From: DASWHR01 sp036398095
Lineage (GTDB): Bacteria > Actinomycetota > AC-67
NCBI GenBank assembly: GCA_036398095.1
Contig: DASWHR010000010.1
Span: 1 to 64,000, forward strand
Reading direction: 5' to 3'
Length of the DNA: 64,000 bases
Positions within the stretch are counted from its first letter, which is position 1, and every line of letters begins with the position of its first letter. This document shows positions 8,072 to 15,196 of the stretch, piece by piece. The position numbers were made by a program, and so were the translations under genes. The notes under the pieces were generated by a model that was not told the DNA's origin, did no database searches, and saw nothing but the letters and a program-made list of their open reading frames with translations.

Positions 8072-8143
8072 CGCTCCTCACTCCTTCGATCGGCCGGGTG
8101 TCTTCAGGTCCGGACCCAGGCTAGACCCAGGCACCGACACTAT

Positions 8144-8157
8144 CGAACACCTGTTCG
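8144..8157 (-). promoter_or_regulatory. LexA operator (SOS box) upstream of the LysM gene
   Basis: CGAACACCTGTTCG matches the Gram-positive LexA consensus CGAAC-N4-GTTCG exactly. The identical 14-mer occurs upstream of recA (32722). It lies 73-86 bases before the LysM start codon on the minus strand, a normal position for promoter occlusion. Confidence 0.92.
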
Positions 8158-8227
8158 ATCCGGTCAAGGGGAGGCGAGGGGATTTCCCGTCTAATCGTTG
8201 CTCGACCGAAGGCAGCAAAGGGGGGAG

Positions 8228-8256
8228 GGGATCCCGCTCGAGTGGAGCGGGATCCC
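8228..8256 (-). terminator. Hairpin terminator after the anti-sigma gene
   Basis: GGGATCCCGCTC (8228-8239) pairs perfectly with GAGCGGGATCCC (8245-8256) over 12 bp with a five-base loop. It starts 11 bases after the anti-sigma stop (8268). The minus-strand tail is pyrimidine-rich (CCTCCCCCCTTT) rather than pure U. Confidence 0.75.
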
Positions 8257-8267
8257 TGTGGTATGGC

Positions 8268-9572
8268 TCATTCGCAGTTGCGGGTCGTCTCGCCGTTGCA
8301 CGAGTCCCAGCTGTCACCGCCGTCGATCGTGTCGTCGCCCGCGCCGCCGTTCAGGCTGTCGGGTCCGCCCCCGCCGTCGATCCTGTCATCGCCCTCGCCG
8401 CCGTCGATCGAGTCGGCATCCTCGCCCCCGGAGATCGTGTCGTTGCCGGCGCCGGCCTCGACCGAGTCGGGCCCTGCTCCCGCGACGATCATGTCGTCGC
8501 CGCCCCCCGCCGAGATGTTGTCGGCGTCGTCGCCGCCGTCGATGGTGTCGTCGCCGTCGCCCGAGCGGATCGTGTCGGGCCCTTCTCCGCCGGTGACGGC
8601 GTTGATGCCGCCCCCCGCCGAGACGTTGTCGGGACCTTCACCGCCGTCGATGGTGTCGTTGCCGTCGCCCGAGAAGATCGTGTCGGGGCCATCTCCACCG
8701 TCGATGACGTTATCGCCGTCGCCTCCGTCGACGATGTCGGGTCCATCTCCGCCGTCGAGGTCGTCGTTGCCTTCGTTGCCGTAGACGGCGTCCGGTCCCC
8801 AGGTCGCCTCGATGGTGTCGTCGCCGGGCCCGCCGGCGAACCGGTCGTCGTGGTCGACGCTTGTGCTCGGAGTGTGCAGCGTCGCGGGCGATCCGGACGA
8901 GGGCGCCGCGTCGCCGCTTACGATTGTGTCGTCTCCTTCGCCGCCGCAGATTCGGTCGCTGCCGCCGCGGCCGTCGATCCGGTCGTTGCCGCCCATGCCG
9001 ACGATGACGTCGTCTCCGGGCGTACCTTCGATGACGTCGTCGCCCTCGGTTCCGACGATCGTGGGCTCGCGGTCGAAGCACGAGCCCGGAGGCCCGGACG
9101 AGAACACCGGCGCCGCCGACGCGAGTCCTCGTGTCGTGCGGACGGCCTCGCCGAGCTCGGACGCGCCGGGCTGCGGTGAGGAGGAAGCGGCCGCGTGCGT
9201 CGCCGCCCCAGCCGCCGGCGTCCCGCCGTCGCCCGCCGATGTCCGGCGAACCCCCTCGCGCGCGGGGCCGACGATACCGGCGAGCACGCTTCCGGCGAGC
9301 GACACGCTCATCACGATCGCCGCGATCAGCACGATGCCCGCGCGGCGAGTCCTCGTCCGCCTTTGCGCCAGCGTCGCGAGGACCCACGCCTCCGAGACCG
9401 GCGGCGGGGCCGCGACGCGCGGCGCTGCCGCTCCGATGTCCTGCCAGTCGGCGACGAGCGCCCGGCATGTCTCGCATGCCTCCAGGTGCGCGCGCGCGCG
9501 GACCGTCTCCTCGGCCGTCTCCTCGCCGTCGCAGTAGGCGGAAAGGATCTCGCGGATCTGTTCGCAGCTCAT
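8268..9572 (-). CDS. Anti-sigma factor with an extracellular RTX (calcium-binding) repeat domain
   Basis: The protein is 434 residues. The N-terminus is a cytoplasmic zinc-binding anti-sigma domain with the H-x3-C-x2-C motif His29-Cys33-Cys36 (HLEACETC), which binds ECF sigma factors. One transmembrane helix follows at about 79-101 (IVLIAAIVMSVSLAGSVLAG). After a Pro/Ala/Ser-rich linker (102-170), residues 171-425 are almost unbroken GGxGxDxI/L nonapeptides (for example GGEGDDRIDGGGGPDSLNG), which fold as a calcium-filled beta-roll in RTX proteins. The tail has two cysteines (SCNGETTRNC). The start overlaps the sigma-factor stop by 4 bases, so the pair is translationally coupled. The topology suggests an outside calcium or surface sensor that holds the sigma factor inside; that signal is inference. 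The beta-roll in place of a usual sensor domain is unusual. Confidence 0.88.
   Translation of the reverse strand: MSCEQIREILSAYCDGEETAEETVRARAHLEACETCRALVADWQDIGAAAPRVAAPPPVSEAWVLATLAQRRTRTRRAGIVLIAAIVMSVSLAGSVLAGIVGPAREGVRRTSAGDGGTPAAGAATHAAASSSPQPGASELGEAVRTTRGLASAAPVFSSGPPGSCFDREPTIVGTEGDDVIEGTPGDDVIVGMGGNDRIDGRGGSDRICGGEGDDTIVSGDAAPSSGSPATLHTPSTSVDHDDRFAGGPGDDTIEATWGPDAVYGNEGNDDLDGGDGPDIVDGGDGDNVIDGGDGPDTIFSGDGNDTIDGGEGPDNVSAGGGINAVTGGEGPDTIRSGDGDDTIDGGDDADNISAGGGDDMIVAGAGPDSVEAGAGNDTISGGEDADSIDGGEGDDRIDGGGGPDSLNGGAGDDTIDGGDSWDSCNGETTRNCE
8298..9062 (-). repeat. Tandem 27-base repeats encoding RTX nonapeptides
   Basis: Roughly 25-28 degenerate units encode the nine-residue RTX consensus, visible as recurring GATCGTGTC and CCGCCGTCGA blocks on the plus strand. 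One spacer (SGDAAPSSGSPATLHTPSTS region) interrupts the array near its start. The array is a protein-level repeat in frame with the anti-sigma gene. Confidence 0.88.
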
Positions 9573-10159
9573 CCTTCGGTCCTTTCAGAGTCGGTGCGCA
9601 GGTGCGCCCGCAGCGCGTCGCGGGCGCGGAACAGGCGCGATCGAACCGTCCCGATCGGCACGCCGAGCACGCCGGCGATCTCCACGTAGGACAGGCCCTG
9701 TGCGTGGAGCAAGAACGCTTGGCGATGATGCTCGGGCAACTGGTCCATCGCGGCCTGCAGCGCGATGCGGCGATCGACGGCGTGCGCCGGATCGGGAACC
9801 GCTGACGGCAAGGCGACCTGCCTCAGGCGAGCATGCCGCCGCTCGCGGCGAAGCAGGTTGGAGCACGCGCGGTGCGTGATCGTGAAGCTCCACGCAACCA
9901 CGTTGTTCTCTTCGTAGGCAGGCAGGAACCGGTACATGCGGATGAAGGCTTCCTGCACGGCCTCCTCGGCGAGCCGACGGTCGCGGACGATGCCGATCGC
10001 GTACCCGGTCAAGCGATCGGCGAGGTGCCGGACGAGGGCATCGAACGCGCCGGGCCGCCGTTCCCGAGCCGCCGCGGCGAGCGACTCGGGCGAGCCGGGC
10101 TCGCCGGACGCGTCCACGGCGGCCGGAGCCGCGACATCCTCGTCCATCCGGCTGCCCAT
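9569..10159 (-). CDS. ECF-type RNA polymerase sigma factor
   Basis: The protein is 196 residues from the ATG at 10159, chosen because GAGGGG lies five bases before it; an upstream ATG at 10183 has no clear ribosome site. Region 2 contains DALVRHLADRLTGYAIGI, EEAVQEAFIRMYRFLP and NVVAWSFTITHRAC. Region 4 contains ALQAAMDQLPEHHRQAFLL, GLSYVEIAGVLGVPIGTVRS and RLFRARDALRAHL, a helix-turn-helix for the -35 element. It directs RNA polymerase to a dedicated regulon when released by its anti-sigma factor, whose start overlaps its stop (ATGA). It is divergent from lexA across 186 bases containing two LexA operators, so SOS influence on its transcription is possible. Confidence 0.93.
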   Translation of the reverse strand: MGSRMDEDVAAPAAVDASGEPGSPESLAAAARERRPGAFDALVRHLADRLTGYAIGIVRDRRLAEEAVQEAFIRMYRFLPAYEENNVVAWSFTITHRACSNLLRRERRHARLRQVALPSAVPDPAHAVDRRIALQAAMDQLPEHHRQAFLLHAQGLSYVEIAGVLGVPIGTVRSRLFRARDALRAHLRTDSERTEG

Positions 10160-10276
10160 TCCTCCCCCTCGGTTGATCATCACCGGATAAACCCGGCGAG
10201 GCCCCGCAAAGTTCCATCCAACCGACGATTCGGACCAGGAATTCTTTCGACCCGGGCCCGACCATCCGCGGGAACT

Positions 10277-10290
10277 CGAACAGGTGTTTG
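10277..10290 (+). promoter_or_regulatory. LexA operator 1 of lexA
   Basis: CGAACAGGTGTTTG agrees with CGAAC-N4-GTTYG. It lies 56-69 bases before the lexA GTG and is also in the divergent upstream region of the sigma-factor gene. Confidence 0.85.
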
Positions 10291-10293
10291 ATT

Positions 10294-10307
10294 CGAACGC
10301 GCGTTCG
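10294..10307 (+). promoter_or_regulatory. LexA operator 2 of lexA
   Basis: CGAACGCGCGTTCG is a perfect 14-bp palindrome matching CGAAC-N4-GTTCG. Its start is 17 bases after the start of operator 1, giving a tandem operator suited to tight autorepression of lexA. Confidence 0.9.
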
Positions 10308-10345
10308 TGTTACGGTCCTGCTCGCTTCCCGAAAAGGAGGGACCC

Positions 10346-10966
10346 GTGAGCGAACTGACCAAGCGGCAGCAGCAGATCCTGCATTTCATCCGGAACGTGA
10401 CCGAGCAGCGGGGCTATCCCCCGTCGGTTCGCGAGATCGGCGACGCGGTCGGCTTGAACTCGCCGTCCAGCGTGCACGCCCAACTGGCCACACTCGCCCG
10501 CCACGGCTATCTGTCGAAGGACGCCTCCAAGCCGCGAGCGATCGTGGTGCGCATGGACTCCGAAGGCATCCCGGTCGAGGCCGCAGCCGTCGAGCACGTG
10601 CCGCTGATCGGCCGGATCGCCGCCGGCGGGCCGATCCTCGCGCAAGAGAACTTCGAGGACACGCTGCCGCTCCCGCGCGACATGCTGGGATCCGGAACGC
10701 TGTTCGCGCTGCGCGTGCAGGGCGATTCGATGATCGACGCCGGCATCTTGGACGCCGATCTGGTGATCGTTCGCCAGCAGCCCGACGCGCTCGACGGAGA
10801 GATCGTCGCCGCGCTCGTCGACGGCGAGGAAGCGACCGTCAAACGGCTCCAGCGCAAGCGCGGCAAGGTGCAGCTGATTGCCGAAAACCCGGCCTACGAG
10901 CCACTCACGCCGGACGAAGTCTCGATCCTCGGCAAAGTCGTCGCCGTGTTCCGCACCAACGTGTAA
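10346..10966 (+). CDS. lexA: SOS response repressor / self-cleaving protease LexA
   Basis: The protein is 206 residues from the GTG at 10346, preceded by AAAAGGAGGGACCC. Residues 1-65 are the winged-helix DNA-binding domain (LTKRQQQILHFIRNVTEQRG, PPSVREIGDAVGL). The C-terminal latent S24 protease has the Ala93-Gly94 cleavage site (RIAAGGPI), catalytic Ser128 (GDSMID) and Lys166 (ATVKRL). Activated RecA triggers self-cleavage, derepressing SOS genes. Two operators lie directly upstream; the same operator type precedes recA and the LysM gene in this window. An in-frame ATG at 10307 exists but overlaps operator 2 and lacks a ribosome site. Confidence 0.98.
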   Translation: MSELTKRQQQILHFIRNVTEQRGYPPSVREIGDAVGLNSPSSVHAQLATLARHGYLSKDASKPRAIVVRMDSEGIPVEAAAVEHVPLIGRIAAGGPILAQENFEDTLPLPRDMLGSGTLFALRVQGDSMIDAGILDADLVIVRQQPDALDGEIVAALVDGEEATVKRLQRKRGKVQLIAENPAYEPLTPDEVSILGKVVAVFRTNV

Positions 10967-10967
10967 C

Positions 10968-10985
10968 GCGTTTCAGCCGAAACGC
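10968..10985 (+). terminator. Short hairpin after lexA
   Basis: GCGTTTC-AGCC-GAAACGC gives a 7-bp stem starting one base after the lexA stop. There is no T-tract, so termination strength is doubtful. lexA converges on the next gene, whose stop is only 10 bases beyond the hairpin. Confidence 0.4.
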
Positions 10986-10994
10986 CGAGCGGTG

Positions 10995-11348
10995 CTAAGC
11001 GCTGGCCGCCACACGCCAATAGCCGGTGCCGGCCGCGCTGGCAACCAGCGTGACCGTCTCTCCCGCGCGGAACGGCCCCGAGAGGCTGTGGCTGCACGAC
11101 TCGGATCCCAACAGACTCGATCGACAATGGATCTCGATCCGCCCGCCAGACGGAGATGTCGCGACGGCATCCACTTGCCCATCCATGAGGAGCTGCGACT
11201 CCGAGCCAACCCCACCGCCGGAGGCGGTGAAGGTCATCCGGCATGTCGAGATTGCGGGCGCCACCCCTGAGCACTCAGCCGCTCCCGCCTTGCCAGGAGC
11301 CATGCCCAAGGTCGCAACCGCCGCAAGCACGTACGCAGTTAGGCGCAT
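10995..11348 (-). CDS. Small secreted protein of unknown function
   Basis: The protein is 117 residues with a clear signal peptide (MRLTAYVLAAVATLGMAPG, cleavage probably after AGA near residue 23). The mature part has four cysteines (AECSG, STCRM, EIHCRS, ESCSH), suggesting two disulfides, and alternating polar/hydrophobic stretches typical of a small beta-sandwich. No family is recognised. It converges with lexA and precedes a lipoprotein gene on the same strand, whose stop is 36 bases upstream of this start. Confidence 0.7.
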   Translation of the reverse strand: MRLTAYVLAAVATLGMAPGKAGAAECSGVAPAISTCRMTFTASGGGVGSESQLLMDGQVDAVATSPSGGRIEIHCRSSLLGSESCSHSLSGPFRAGETVTLVASAAGTGYWRVAASA

Positions 11349-11384
11349 TGCCGATCCATTCTTCCGCTGACGGTGCTCTTCATC

Positions 11385-13427
11385 TTACGACGTGGGCCAC
11401 GCCAACCATGCGGTCTGCTTGAGCGCGTCTAGGCTGCTGCCCATCAAACCGGCCTCGGACAGGGTCAAGAGCATGTCGCCGGCGACGAACGCGCGACGGA
11501 TCCCGTGCAGGCCCTGATCGGGTTGGGCAGCCGGGTGCGCGAGGCGGCCGGCTTCGGCGATCGTGGATTCGCCGACCGTCATGCCCACGGCGCCGGAAAA
11601 CGAGACGCCGCCCGACGATAGGTCCCACGACTGATACGGCACCACCGCGAGGCGGCGCGACGGCCACCACAGGAACGCGTGGTGATCCTGCTCGGCTTCG
11701 CTCTGACCCGAGCCGAGCACGTGCTGCGCAAGCCGCTGCGGCTTCGCCGGATCGGACACGTCGAACAGAGACACTTGCGTCGCGGTGACGCGGCCCTGAT
11801 CGTCGGCTTCCTTGCCGATCCCCAGCAAGAGCCCGTCCCCGACCGGATGCAGATACGACGAGAACCCGGGAATCTTCAACTCGCCGGTGACGCGCGGGTT
11901 CGCCGGATCGGACAGATCCAGCACGTAGAGCGGATCGACCTGACGGAACGTGACGACGTAGCCCCGATCTCCCATGAATCGAACCGCGTAGATCCGTTCG
12001 CCCTGGCCGAGATTTCCGACCTTCGCCGTCACGTTCAACGACGGCCCGCTTTGGGTCAGCACCGACACGAAACTCTCACTCGACTCGCCGGATCCGCCGA
12101 ATCGCTGGACGGTCGTCGCGACGCGCAGCCGGCCTTCATGTTCCGACAGCGAGAACTGGTTCAGGACGGTGCCGTCGACCGACCCGCTCGCCAGGTAGCG
12201 CGCCGGTCCGGTCCCGGTGATGTCGAACGAGTGCAGCGCCGTCGACGCCGCCCCGCCGGGCGCAGGAACCGGTTGCTGCTGCTCGGGATACCGGGTCGTA
12301 GCGACGTAGAGCCGTTCGGGCGAGGCGTAGATCGTCTGTGCGTCGCCGAGCACCGACACGCCATCGCGCGGTTCGGGATGCATCGGGTCGACGGTCACAA
12401 CCGAGATCATGCCGAACCCGGAAAACTGCTTCGGAGACGCGACCTGATCGCATGACGCCAGCGTCCCGGTCTTCCGAACTGACTTCGGTCCGCGGCGGTC
12501 GACCATCAGATAATCCGGGCGGAAGTCTTCGGCACCCAGACTCGCGGCGATCCGGCGGTTTCGTCGTGTCGAGCTCCGCAGGGCGCTTGCGGACGAATCA
12601 GCCGGCGTGATGAACGAAATCTGATCGGGTCGCGCGCGCAGCACGAGACGCGCGACGCCGCCGATCATGCGAGCCGAAACGTAGGCACCTTGAAGATGCA
12701 GCGTCGCGAGGGATCCGAGCCGCGCCGGATCCGACACGTCCACGACCAGAATCGTCGTGCGCTCGCGATTGCGCCAGACCTGGGGAACGCCGCGACCGAT
12801 CTCTCCGGCCGACGGAGTGATCACGAGCGCCCGGTCGCCCGCAAACAGCACCTGGTGTCCCGATCCGTCGGGAAGCGCGAGCGAGTCGCGCAGCACCGGC
12901 TTGCCGCCGCGCAGCACGAGGGACCGAAGACGGTTGCCTGCGATTGCCAGGATTCGCTCGCCGTCGGTCTTGACGATGTCCGGCTCGTCGACGCCCTCCT
13001 CTTGCACGTTCGTGGTCGAGTACGAGCCGGGCGCGCCGCCGTAGGACTCTTTGGCGGCACCCCCAGCGGGTACCGCCATCGGCGCAGCTTGCGCCACGCC
13101 GTCCACGCCGGAATCCGTCGGGGCTTCCGCGGTGGAGGGCATCATCATCATGAGGTCGCCGTGGAAGTTCGCCAATTCCTGCAGCCCTTCAACACCGTAG
13201 GGGCCGGCTCGGCGGACGGCCTCTGCACGAACCTTGTCTTCAAACGCCCGGCAGTCGCCGACCGGCTCGAGCCCGACGGACGACACACTTGGACCCGCCG
13301 CAAAGACCCGCCTGGGACGCGGATCGTCGGAGGGCAGCCGCAGGCTGCGGGTCGGGACGGCCACGGACGAGGTGCAAGCCGTGGCGGCAAGCAGCACCAA
13401 TGCGAACGTCCGGCGCAGGCGAGTCAT
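11385..13427 (-). CDS. Secreted beta-propeller lipoprotein
   Basis: The protein is 680 residues from the ATG at 13427, with AAGGGGG upstream; the reading frame continues 38 codons further without a better start. The N-terminus is a lipoprotein signal (LALVLLAATACTSS, lipobox Cys about residue 19). The body matches the general pattern of secreted C-terminal beta-propeller proteins (PF09826 type, from memory). It has VDEPDIVKTDGERILAI near residue 150 and repeated blade-like stretches with Y-V-x-x-R-F-M, LYVLDLSDP and VSLFDVSDPAKP. No catalytic residues are recognisable. It is probably anchored on the outer face of the membrane. Function is unknown; a binding or scaffold role is the reasonable guess. 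Confidence 0.8.
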   Translation of the reverse strand: MTRLRRTFALVLLAATACTSSVAVPTRSLRLPSDDPRPRRVFAAGPSVSSVGLEPVGDCRAFEDKVRAEAVRRAGPYGVEGLQELANFHGDLMMMMPSTAEAPTDSGVDGVAQAAPMAVPAGGAAKESYGGAPGSYSTTNVQEEGVDEPDIVKTDGERILAIAGNRLRSLVLRGGKPVLRDSLALPDGSGHQVLFAGDRALVITPSAGEIGRGVPQVWRNRERTTILVVDVSDPARLGSLATLHLQGAYVSARMIGGVARLVLRARPDQISFITPADSSASALRSSTRRNRRIAASLGAEDFRPDYLMVDRRGPKSVRKTGTLASCDQVASPKQFSGFGMISVVTVDPMHPEPRDGVSVLGDAQTIYASPERLYVATTRYPEQQQPVPAPGGAASTALHSFDITGTGPARYLASGSVDGTVLNQFSLSEHEGRLRVATTVQRFGGSGESSESFVSVLTQSGPSLNVTAKVGNLGQGERIYAVRFMGDRGYVVTFRQVDPLYVLDLSDPANPRVTGELKIPGFSSYLHPVGDGLLLGIGKEADDQGRVTATQVSLFDVSDPAKPQRLAQHVLGSGQSEAEQDHHAFLWWPSRRLAVVPYQSWDLSSGGVSFSGAVGMTVGESTIAEAGRLAHPAAQPDQGLHGIRRAFVAGDMLLTLSEAGLMGSSLDALKQTAWLAWPTS

Positions 13428-13651
13428 TGGGTTCCCCCTTACTCGATGAATCCGTCGTCCTGGGACGCTCCGAAGCGACTCGGGGTTCCGGCACGTCGAG
13501 GTTGCCCGCGCCGCCCCGGAGCGCTCAGTCGTCACACGCATGCTCGGTCACTTCGGTAGAGGATGCTCCGAATCCTGCTCGTGGGCGGGGCCCGCCACAA
13601 GGGTGTCCGGACGACCCAGATCTACACCCTCATTCCGAACAAGCTGCTTGG

Positions 13652-14479
13652 TCAATCTCGAGGCAGGGACATGACCCAAAGCCATGGTTTGAGCCACGTG
13701 TCATTAATCCCTCGGGCGCGGTAGTTCCATACCCCGGCGACCTCGCTCGCAATATAGAGTCCCCCGCGCGATTCCAGTCTCATCCCGTGAGGGTCCGTCG
13801 CAGAGAGTACTCCGTGATCAATATCCATCACTGCGAACTGGAAGGCTCCGCTGCTTTGGTCAACGCGCAAACCACGGTCCATGGCGGCGATCGATGTCGG
13901 CACGTCTCTGGTGGCATGCCCCGCCGGTGACAACCCTGGGCTCACTTCGATCCCTGCCCCTGACGTCCCTTCACTGGGCAACAGCACCCGAGCTTGTCCA
14001 CGCAAGAGGGGATTCAATCGAACGCTGTTTCCGTTGACACTTAGGTGGCACGTATGGTCCGCCCCCCAGGCGGCAACACCGAAATACAACATGGACGCGC
14101 TCGAGGCGACCCCTAGGGAACCGAACGCTCCCGTACCCCCGTCAACTTCAACACGAGGCCACGCGCGAATCGAACGGCGCCCATGACCAGCAGACGCACC
14201 GGGGCCCGACTGGACGACTCCCGTCAGGAAGAGCTTCGCCTGCGCCTCCCTGTCGGCGTTCCTCACCAGAGCGAAGGCAGCAAAGGTAAACGCAGGCGCT
14301 GACTGAGTCTGTTCTTTGCAGTCAAGTTGATACTCGTCACCCGCTGAGAGGGGTATCCGTTGAAACCAGCCGATACGGCTGTCGCCTTCGCCCCCATGCG
14401 CCGACCCGACAGGAAACAGCACAGCAATCGCCAACCCGACTGCACAGACCCGTACGCGCGACTTCCTTCCCCGCTGCAT
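13652..14479 (-). CDS. Secreted protein of unknown function
   Basis: The protein is 275 residues from the ATG at 14479 (MQRGRKSRVRVCAVGLAIAV), chosen because a signal peptide follows directly (cleavage near AHG). The frame is open 53 codons further upstream without a signal. The mature protein is beta-rich with two cysteines (LDCKEQ, DHTCHLS) that may pair. Base composition is lower in GC than neighbours and codon choice looks less biased, so it may be acquired. The 224 bases between it and the lipoprotein gene hold no other ORF that I can support. Confidence 0.6.
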   Translation of the reverse strand: MQRGRKSRVRVCAVGLAIAVLFPVGSAHGGEGDSRIGWFQRIPLSAGDEYQLDCKEQTQSAPAFTFAAFALVRNADREAQAKLFLTGVVQSGPGASAGHGRRSIRAWPRVEVDGGTGAFGSLGVASSASMLYFGVAAWGADHTCHLSVNGNSVRLNPLLRGQARVLLPSEGTSGAGIEVSPGLSPAGHATRDVPTSIAAMDRGLRVDQSSGAFQFAVMDIDHGVLSATDPHGMRLESRGGLYIASEVAGVWNYRARGINDTWLKPWLWVMSLPRD

Positions 14480-14684
14480 CACGACAGATGCCCAGTGAGC
14501 AGTAGCGAACGAATGCGATGCTGGCGATGTCGTGGCACGATGCCCCCTGGCATGACAAACAATGACGGGCGAAATCTTCACGTCCAATCGACGTCCAAGT
14601 TCGACGTCCGAGCGAATTATCCTCCCTTGCCCCGGCAAAGGCGCCGAACCGTTCTACAGACGATGGCGAGAGTAGAATGCGGCC

Positions 14685-14888
14685 ATGACCGTTCGCTACA
14701 AGATCGCCCTCCATCGTTCGGACGAAGGGGTCGCCGTCTCCGTCCCTGGCCTTCCTGGATGTTGGTCACAAGGCAAGGACGAGGACGAAGCGATCGAGAA
14801 CATCCGCGACGCGATACAGGCCTACCTATCTGTCGCGGACGAACAGCTCGAAGGAGCTGAAGTTCGGGAGATTGAAGTCGCCATCTGA
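14685..14888 (+). CDS. hicB: HicB-family antitoxin
   Basis: The protein is 67 residues, the size of a minimal HicB. It has the HicB partial RNase H-like fold signature: YKIALHRSDEGVAVSVPGLPG, CWSQGKDEDEAIENIRDAI, QAYLS. HicB neutralises HicA and usually represses the operon. Its TGA overlaps the ATG of hicA by one base. The antitoxin-first order is the less common one for hicAB. No separate DNA-binding domain is visible at the C-terminus. Confidence 0.9.
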   Translation: MTVRYKIALHRSDEGVAVSVPGLPGCWSQGKDEDEAIENIRDAIQAYLSVADEQLEGAEVREIEVAI

Positions 14889-15100
14889 TGCCGAGTATCC
14901 CGGGCATCTCGCACAAGCGCGCGGTTCGAGCTCTTCGCAAGGCAGGCTTCACGGTTGTCCGGGAAGGGAAGCACATCGTGATGTCGGATGGGGGCCGCAT
15001 CCTGACGATTCCCCGAGCGAACCCGATCAATGCCTTGACGATGGGCGGCATCGCCCGAGATGCAGGCCTCAGCGTGGAAGACTTCCGCAAGCTCCTATGA
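14888..15100 (+). CDS. hicA: HicA-family mRNA interferase toxin
   Basis: The protein is 70 residues with a double-stranded-RNA-binding-like fold. It has GISHKRAVRALRKAGF, the catalytic G-K-H motif at His29 (REGKHIVMS) and TIPRANPINALTMGGI. HicA toxins cleave mRNA and cause growth arrest when HicB is lost. It is coupled to hicB by the TGATG overlap and converges with hflX. The pair sits in a less conserved, slightly lower-GC stretch. Confidence 0.93.
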   Translation: MPSIPGISHKRAVRALRKAGFTVVREGKHIVMSDGGRILTIPRANPINALTMGGIARDAGLSVEDFRKLL

Positions 15101-15196
15101 AGTCACCCGACCGTCTTCTCCATCGCACGCGCGGTGAACGCCACGTCGGTGAGGACTGCCCGTGACGACTGTAGGCATGCGCCGTTTCTGCCTGGA

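Noticed and set aside
8298..9062. Regular repeats resembling a CRISPR or satellite array
   Set aside because: The period is 27 bases, units are degenerate and in frame, and translate to RTX nonapeptides; there are no unique spacers.
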